Source: Ephydatia muelleri
Lineage: Eukaryota; Porifera; Demospongiae; Spongillida; Spongillidae
NCBI GenBank assembly: GCA_013339895.1
Contig: JABACO010000008.1
Coordinates: 6,458,762-6,522,761 of the forward strand
Length of the DNA stretch: 64,000 nucleotides
Reading direction: 5' to 3'
The position numbers and the translations under genes were made by a program. This document shows positions 57,601 through 64,000 of the stretch, in pieces; positions within the stretch are counted from its first letter, which is position 1; every line of letters starts with the position of its first letter. The notes beneath the pieces were generated by a model that saw nothing but the letters and a program-made list of their open reading frames with translations, was not told where the DNA came from and did no database searches.

Positions 57601-58399
57601 AGGAAACCTTTTCCAAGTGATTGCAAGATCTGCTAACATATATGTATATTGTCATGTGGAACTGGAACAAGGATACTATATTTGGGAAGCTGATACTAGT
57701 AATGCCGGTAACTCATTTGATTGGGAAGAGGTCTTATGTTAGTAATGCAGTGATAATAAATACGTTTGTGGAGGAGATCAAGAGAAAGCTAGTGGGTAGA
57801 CAAAGAAAATCCGACAAGGCAAATATGCAATGCAGGAAAATGAGTTTACATGGCTGAGTTCAAGAAGACAGGTAGTGCAGTAACAACGCCATAGTGTGGA
57901 ACTGAAAGAGCTGTACATGTGCACTGACTTGGCATTATGCAAATGTAGTGTGAACCATTGAGTAGAAAAAGCGGTTTACGTTTCACTAGAAAACAGAAAC
58001 TGCTTGGAAGACTCATACTTTGATAAAACAGAGTGATTAGTAATCATGTATTAAAAAAAGTGGAAATGACAGCAGCAGCATAATGTTTCCCTCTGAGTGA
58101 ATGATCACAGAAACAGGAAAAACACCCAAAGTCTGGAAATACAGCCAATTCTGGCAAATACTACTGTCATATGCTGATATTGGGGTACCTCATTTGTGGC
58201 CTTATGCAAGAGTTAGCGTGAATAATTTTTTGTGTGCTGAAACATTTGAATGCCAAGATTATTGAATTACATACATGATAAAGGATGCAGCTATTCTCTG
58301 CCATTTACATTACATGTGAAATATGTATTACATAAATGGGCTTGGGTACAGAAGTGATGAGGGTAATAAAAAATTGCCGCTGAGCTATAAGGAAGCACT

Positions 58400-58663
58400 C
58401 TGCCAATGATGCCAAGTGTTCCGGTTGGGGTGGACTTGTATTCCCCTTGTGGCCGAGTCATATGGAGCTTGGGGCAGCGAAGCGGTGCAAGCTTTTTCAC
58501 GGCTCGAATCATACCTTACCCCAAGGACCAACTCCCCCAAGTCCAAGGTTGTCTGCAGCCTGTACGGCCGCCTTAATTTGACCCTTGTGCGAACCAATGC
58601 CCGAGCCCTCCTCTTACGAAGTGGATGTTCCCTTCAGGAGGGGGATAGTTCCTCATTGTAACT
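58400..58663 (+). pseudogene. retroelement C-terminal tail (copy 3)
   Basis: The plus strand reads LGWTCIPLVAESYGAWGSEA, then FSRLESYLTPRTNSPKSK and LYGRLNLTLVRTNARALLLR to a stop. This is the extreme C-terminus of the family at 6778-7440. Everything upstream is missing, as expected of a 5'-truncated insertion. Confidence 0.6.
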
Positions 58664-58734
58664 TTCATAGATAGTGTGTCTCAGTGTGTCAGGGTATGTA
58701 TGTATGTATTATATTATTTAATTATCCAATTTTC

Positions 58735-59340
58735 TTGTGTATTCCGTCCTATGTTTTGTAACATTATAGTTATAAAAATGCTCTGCGCGTGATTCGTCGT
58801 AGCGTCCGAACGGTTAACGGTTAATGCTGTCGACTTCCTATCTTCACCACATGATGCCACACCATCTCTCCATGGATAAATCGAATATTGTCTCTTAGCT
58901 CCACTCCCTGGGAAAAATACAAGAGGTCTTACCTCTAGGGGTTCGAAACACGAGTATTTCCCTTGCAGGAGTGTCGGCATTGCCTCAAATTCGGTTTCCA
59001 GTTAGAGAAGCTCTTGAGGTACTTAAATATTCTTTTCCTTAATTTTTACTTCAACAGGTGATAAGATATTTGCTTTCTAAGTTAAAGCACATTTCCCGCT
59101 AGTTTCGCGGTTATTATAAGATAGACCCACCCGCGGAAATGTGCTTTAACTTAGAAAGCAAATATCTTATTACTGTTGAAGTAAAAATTAACGAAAAGGA
59201 TATTTAAGTACCTCAAGAGCTTCTCTAACTGGAAACCGAATTTGAGGCAATGCCGAGAGAAATACTCGTGTTTCGAACCCCTGGAGGTAAGACCACTTGT
59301 ATTTTTCCCAGGGAGTGGAGCTACAAGCTATTGGTATCAA
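58735..59340. mobile_element. foldback element related to the 33-kb family
   Basis: Arms 58897 to about 59106 and about 59130-59322 are inverted copies (CTCCACTCCCTGGGAAAAAT; CACGAGTATTTC; CTCAAATTCGGTTTCCAGTT). The left flank 58760-58890 shares GTTATAAAAATGC, GTCCGAACGGTTAA and GACTTCCTAT with the arms at 33660-33800 and 40060-40190. A diverged member of the same family. Confidence 0.7.
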
Positions 59341-59779
59341 TCGCGCTTACCAGATCAACATTGGTTTTTATACCTGTGTATCACAAAGCGTCTTTATAGG
59401 GCATAGTCAATACAATTGTGATTGCAGAGTGATGGTACTGGTGTTTGGCTAGTTGAAAAAGGTATGGCAGATTGGTGAAAGAAGTACTGACCGGTTTTTG
59501 AGTCATCTTCAACTTTAGAGATGATCATTGTTATGGAATTATCTGAATGTGTTGAAGACATTGATCAGTGCAAATGTACAGTATATAAATAAACAATCCA
59601 AAACATGAAGCTATAGTTAATAAGGTTAACTCCTTGGACACTTGTAAATGACATCCAGATGGCCATATCCGTATGTAACACTGATTATTGCATACTTGAC
59701 TTCCTCTCACTTTTTTGTTATTAGTAGACAATGTTTCAAGCATAGTTTCAAATAATCTTTTAATTAACGTTTTTTTATA

Positions 59780-59960
59780 TATAATGATATGGGACAGTTT
59801 CCTCGAAAATGTCCTATGTTTTATAACATTATAACTATAAAAATGCTCTGCGCGTGAATCGTCGTAGCGTCCGAACGGTTAATGCTGTCGACTTCCTATT
59901 TTCACCACATGATGCCACACCATCTCTCTATGGTTAAATCGAATATTGTCTCTATGTTTT
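59780..59960. repeat. solo arm of the same foldback family
   Basis: ATATGGGACAGTTTCCTCGA, then TATAAAAATGCTCTGCGCGTG and GTCCGAACGGTTAATGCTGT. Nearly identical to 58760-58890 but without an inverted partner. Confidence 0.7.
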
Positions 59961-60744
59961 TACACAATAAACAGACAGCATGGATGTGCATTGAGGCAAG
60001 GACGTACAACATTGTTTCATTGGGCTTGTACCCACATTGGGCTCCTAGCTCTGTCCCTTTGGGCTTGTGATAACAGTATAATATGATAATGCTTATGTAA
60101 GAGTAACTCTGATATATTGAATATGTCTGAACAGTGCATGTAGTTGCAAAATTATATATCAGTGATGAGGCCTGTGGCTTCTACTTAGATATCACTATAA
60201 TTATCTTCAACTGTGAGCCAGCATGCTTATACAGGTATTATGCATTATAGCAGTATAATCATAGTAATCCTGTTCTAATTTCTATACATATAGAAAAACC
60301 ATCTTTCAACTATACTATATATTGTGTTCTTCATTTGTGCCTGTGAATATAAATAATATAATTATGCTTGTTTAGCAATCATGCACATTGCAGAAGGTCA
60401 CACTGAATCATTGAATTAAAAGCAGGCATTTTTTTCGCGTGCATGGGCGGTACCGAAGTAATCGACTCAGTGATGCACTATTTCTTTCTACAACTAATTT
60501 TTTTAGTATTTTTACTTGATTTTAGTGCTTCGATATGATTAAAGTCAACGTCTAAGCATGCTTACACTGCCATATGGAACTGTATGTTGTTTCATATAAA
60601 CCTGAACCATTGCTTGACCAGTGTGGGCATGGTATAATTATAATATATAGATTCAGTAGTTTGAACAAGTCACAATTAAAGGAAGCTTTGAATACTTATA
60701 CTGCAATGAAATATTTGGACATGATAATAATAATAATAATGCCC

Positions 60745-61292
60745 AGGTAGTACACTTGATCACCTTGGCCACCATGCAGTTACCTGCAAGTATGGTGGAG
60801 ATGTGGTCTCTCGCCATAATAGGATTAGGGACATCCTGGTAGAAACCTGTCGTCGGGCGCACATAGGGGTTAAGGTAGAAGTTGGCAATAATCTTAGCAG
60901 AGACCACAGCAAGACCCGTCCAGCTGACATCTTACTTCCCAACTGGTTCTTGGGCAGAACTGCAGCATTAGATGTGAGCATCACCTCACCGCTTAATCCT
61001 GTCACTTTGTTGGAAGCGGGAGTGTCGGCCACTGCTGCAGCCCAGGCCACCGAGGCTAGGAAGCACCAAGCCAATAACCTTAAATGTTCTGAACTAGGTT
61101 GGGTATGTTCCCTATGGTAGTGGAAACCTATGGGGCTTGGGGAAAGGAAGCCACAGCCATCATCTCTTCTGTAGCCTCCAGACTTGCCACCTCCACATGC
61201 CGGCCAAAGTCCACCATACTCCACGAGATCTATGGTCGGCTGAATCTCAACCTTGTGTGCATGTGCCAATGCCACAGCTATCCTTTCTAGGA
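60745..61292 (+). pseudogene. retroelement C-terminus, restriction-like endonuclease (copy 4)
   Basis: The plus strand reads LGHHAVTCKYGGDVVSRHNR (finger end and RHN). It then reads RPADILLPNWFLGRTAALDV (Asp-x14-Asp) and SPLNPVTLLEAGVS. After a frameshift near 61110 it reads MVVETYGAWGKEATAIISSV and LHEIYGRLNLNLVC. Best preserved of the four tails but still frameshifted. Confidence 0.65.
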
Positions 61293-61660
61293 TAGCTCCT
61301 CCGCCATAAACCTTTTATTATCTGGTGCATTTATATTGAAATAAGAATGTAAATAATAATGTGCATTTATTTGAACACATAATTAATTAAAAATGGTACG
61401 TATAATAAAAAATAAATAAATAAAAATAAAATAAAAATAGAAATAATAATAATAATGACACGAGATCTATGGTCGGCTGAATCTCAACCTTGTGTGTGCC
61501 AATGCCACAGCTATCCTTTCTAGGATAGCTCCTCCGCCATAAACCTTTTATTATCTGGTGCATTTATATTGAAATAAGGATGTAAATAATAATGTGCATT
61601 TATTTGAACATTCAATTAAATTAAAAAAATATTAAAAATAAATAAATAATAATGAAAAAA
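61222..61660 (+). repeat. serial duplication of the retroelement 3' end
   Basis: 61222-61395 and 61460-61620 both contain GAGATCTATGGTCGGCTGAA through TTATTATCTGGTGCATTTAT. The first is followed by an A-rich (AAATA)n tail, and the second starts right after it and also ends in an A-rich tail. This looks like two 3' ends placed head to tail. Confidence 0.8.
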
Positions 61661-61727
61661 AAAAAGACATATATCACACAATGGCAAGTAATGGCATAAA
61701 TGAGTATGCACTAATATACTGCCGTTC

Positions 61728-63100
61728 CTAAAATGGGTAATACTTACAAAATGGAGACAAGTCTACGTTGCTGAGTTTAGACCTAAATATTTTTTCGGAG
61801 GATGCTGTAACCACTGAGTCTGGTAATGAATTCCAAATGTGTATAACTCTGATTGAGAAAAAGTTTGAGCGAAAATTATGGTGAGGTGATGACAAAGGAC
61901 TAAGTTTGATTGAGTTCCCTCTTGTACTGTATGGTGACAGATTGATACGAAAGAAAGCTGATGTATCAAGATCTACAAGGTTTTTCACAATCTTGAAACA
62001 CACTCTACGATACTCCAATGAATGAAGACCTAAATTAGCAAGACGATCAGTATAGCTCATAGTAGGCAGCTTTACTCGTACAAAAAGAGCTCAGCGTTGA
62101 ACTCTTTCAACACATTTAATGTCTTGTATGAGCCACGGATTCCACACTGGAGTATTGTATTCGAGAATTGGTCTCACATATGAAATGAATACTCTACAAA
62201 GCGTTGAGATATTTAGCGTTTGAAGACCTTTAAGTAGAAGGGAACACCTTTGGAAGGCCTTTGCAGCAATAGATGAACAATGCAAGCTGGGTTTAAAATC
62301 AGATGTAATATGAACACCTAAGTCACAAATATCAAAAACCCTATTTAGCAGTACACCACCCAGGGAGTAAGAATTGCTTGCAGAGTTATGTCCGAAGGAT
62401 ATTACACTGCACTTCTGAAAAGCTCGACAAAGACAGAGACAAAGGTGAGGATGAATCACAAGAGTGAGTAGCATAGACTTTGGTATCATCTGCAAATATT
62501 TTAGCTTGAACTGGTGGCACTAAACAATCAGGAAGGTCATTGATATAAGTGAGGAATAATAGAGGTCCAAGCACTGATCCCTGAGGAACACCACTGGTAA
62601 CAGGTAAGGAAGAAGATAAAGACTGACCAATATAGACTTTGCTGAGAACGATTCATAAGAAATGAAGATAACCACCTCACCAAGAGGGGAGTAAACCCAT
62701 AGCACTCTACCTTATATAGCAGCTTTCTATGAGAGATAGAATCAAAGGCTTTAGCAAAGTCTATATACACATGCAGAATCAATTTTAGAACGAATATCAG
62801 TAAGGAGAGTCCATTCATTACGTGTGATTAGCAATTGGGTACAAGTAGAACGCCTGGCAAGAAAGCCAAACTGATCATTGGAAACAAGGCTGTTAGAACG
62901 AAGAAAGAGTACCATTGACAATAGACTCCATTACTTTGCAACAAACACTGGTAAGAGAAACCGGATTATAATTGCTAGGTGATTTACGGGAACCTTTTTT
63001 GAAAATGGGACAAACAATTGCCTGTTTCCAACCCTGAGGTATACACCCGCAGTCCATAGACATTGATGTTGAATATAATAGCTTCGCACTTCTTTTGACA
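61728..63100 (-). pseudogene. LINE (non-LTR) reverse transcriptase, 5'-truncated
   Basis: Minus-strand order: WKQAIVCPIFKKGSRKSPSN (about 63030), CCKVMESIVNG, YIDFAKAFDSISHRKLLYKV (about 62760), [31 protein letters not shown] and [11 protein letters not shown] (catalytic ADD, about 62490). Then GVHITSDFKPSLHCSSIAAK, YVRPILEYNTPVWNP and, at the 3' end, FFSIRVIHIWNSLPDSVVTA. This is a complete palm-to-thumb RT of the Jockey/CR1 group type. At least four frameshifts; the endonuclease domain is not seen. Finer clade not assigned. Confidence 0.8.
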
Positions 63101-63363
63101 CTCCAAATCTGATTACAACCTACAAGCATGCAGCAAAACCCACACATGCAGCAAAAAACACACATGCAGCAGAAAACACACATGCACATACATATAAATT
63201 CTTTACTAGAATAGCAAGGGGTTTGCATAATCGACGCAACAGCACAGGTTCTGGAGGTTGAACAACTGCGCTTACACGGATCGGGTGGCAAAGGTTTAGA
63301 CCTTGAAAACCCAAACCAGGGGGTTGAGACTAGCCAACTTATTGAGGTGTGACTGTCTGACAT
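63100..63363 (-). pseudogene. degraded region upstream of the LINE RT
   Basis: Open minus frame with a small repeat (TGCAGCAAAACCCACACA units at 63128-63180) encoding CVFCCM repeats, inserted ahead of the RT. The upstream part is not recognisable. Confidence 0.35.
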
Positions 63364-63399
63364 AATTCCTCCAATCTGTGCTACACTACAGATCTGTTA

Positions 63400-64000
63400 G
63401 TCTGCGGACCTGCATGCAAGAAAGTAGGGAATGATGTAGTCATGATTAGATTTACGTGGACTAAGCTTTCGTGATATGAATATCAAAATACATATGATAT
63501 CATCAAAAAGAAAAGCTTTTGTAAACTTATGCACGAACGCAGCAGATCCTAGATTTCCAGACTAACGCTATATAGCTGGAATGTACGTGGTAGTGTAAAG
63601 TTCTTGCACAAAGTCATTGGTTACAATATCCACAACTCTTTCAAACAGCTTTCTAGCTCGATCACTACTGCTTATTCCTTCCATAATCGGCTTTACTGCT
63701 CTTGAACAAAAGTCTACGGTTTTTATTCATTTATTCTTGCGCATGCGCTTTCATCTATAAGCGCGTTTGTTAGAAATCATAACGACAAAGCGTGGTTGAT
63801 GGTCGCAATTCTGACATCAAGTACCAAGGTATGTGTACCAAGTATAAAGTAAGCGCATTGCCACTAAGGGTGAAGCTGGAATATCTGATTGTAACACCGC
63901 TTTTTATAAATTAAACGATTTGGATCTGAGGAAAGTACAGTGAGGTTTTTATACTTGCATAGTAAATACATGTACGTACCTAGCTTGTTGAAAACTGCTT
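63400..64000. other. intergenic, nothing recognised
   Basis: No supported gene, repeat or RNA. Confidence 0.5.

Noticed and set aside
57621..57857. Plus-strand frame of 78 residues with a basic end
   Set aside because: No recognisable domain or neighbouring exon.

Overview
This looks like a piece of animal genome, most likely a demosponge. The reasons are short introns with GT/AG borders, very AT-rich intergenic DNA rich in the word TACATGTA, and a gene that joins ankyrin repeats, a ROC/COR-type GTPase and a death domain. It also carries several retroelement and hAT-transposon protein families that I associate with sponge and cnidarian genomes. The species assignment is inference from recall; no search was possible.

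Layout. 1-3.6 kb: catalytic exons of a terminal uridylyltransferase (TUT4/7-like) gene on the minus strand, running off the left edge. 4.2-5.2 kb: a complete but dead Tc1/mariner element. 6.8-7.4 kb: a decayed retroelement end with a restriction-like endonuclease domain. 7.8-16.7 kb: a locally duplicated minus-strand gene encoding a Glu-rich protein, split by a hAT transposase pseudogene (10.5-12.6 kb) whose N-terminal half is inverted. 17.1-17.5 kb: a second endonuclease fragment. 19.3-20.8 kb: a second, partial TUT copy. 21.8-23.2 kb: the 3' part of another reverse-transcriptase element.

23.7-31.6 kb holds two tandem copies of a degraded XRN1-like exoribonuclease gene, full of TG/CA microsatellites. 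The second copy carries a 478-bp MITE with a visible empty site in the first copy. 32.6-40.3 kb is dominated by a roughly 7.4-kb inverted-repeat complex: a foldback element nested inside a much larger palindrome of the same family, with mirror-image CA/TG arrays in its centre. 40.5-42.6 kb has a non-autonomous hAT-like element, a small TIR element, a possible tRNA-derived SINE and a perfect 133-bp-arm palindrome.

43.7-50.5 kb contains the one gene that looks fully alive: 14 nearly identical 207-bp double-ankyrin units, then a P-loop GTPase with a COR-like region, then a death domain. It resembles the non-kinase part of DAPK1 and is probably a cytoplasmic receptor or scaffold in cell-death or innate signalling. 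51.6-55.7 kb is nested transposon debris: a hAT end, a copia-type primer binding site, a foldback with 9-bp target duplication, a hAT relic, a 39-bp tandem array and a deleted retroelement. 58.4-63.4 kb has further retroelement remains (two endonuclease-domain fragments and a LINE reverse transcriptase pseudogene) and more members of the foldback family.

The genes do not form a pathway. Two RNA-turnover families (uridylyltransferase and XRN1) lie in one neighbourhood, but the XRN1 copies look dead, so a functional link is only a thought.
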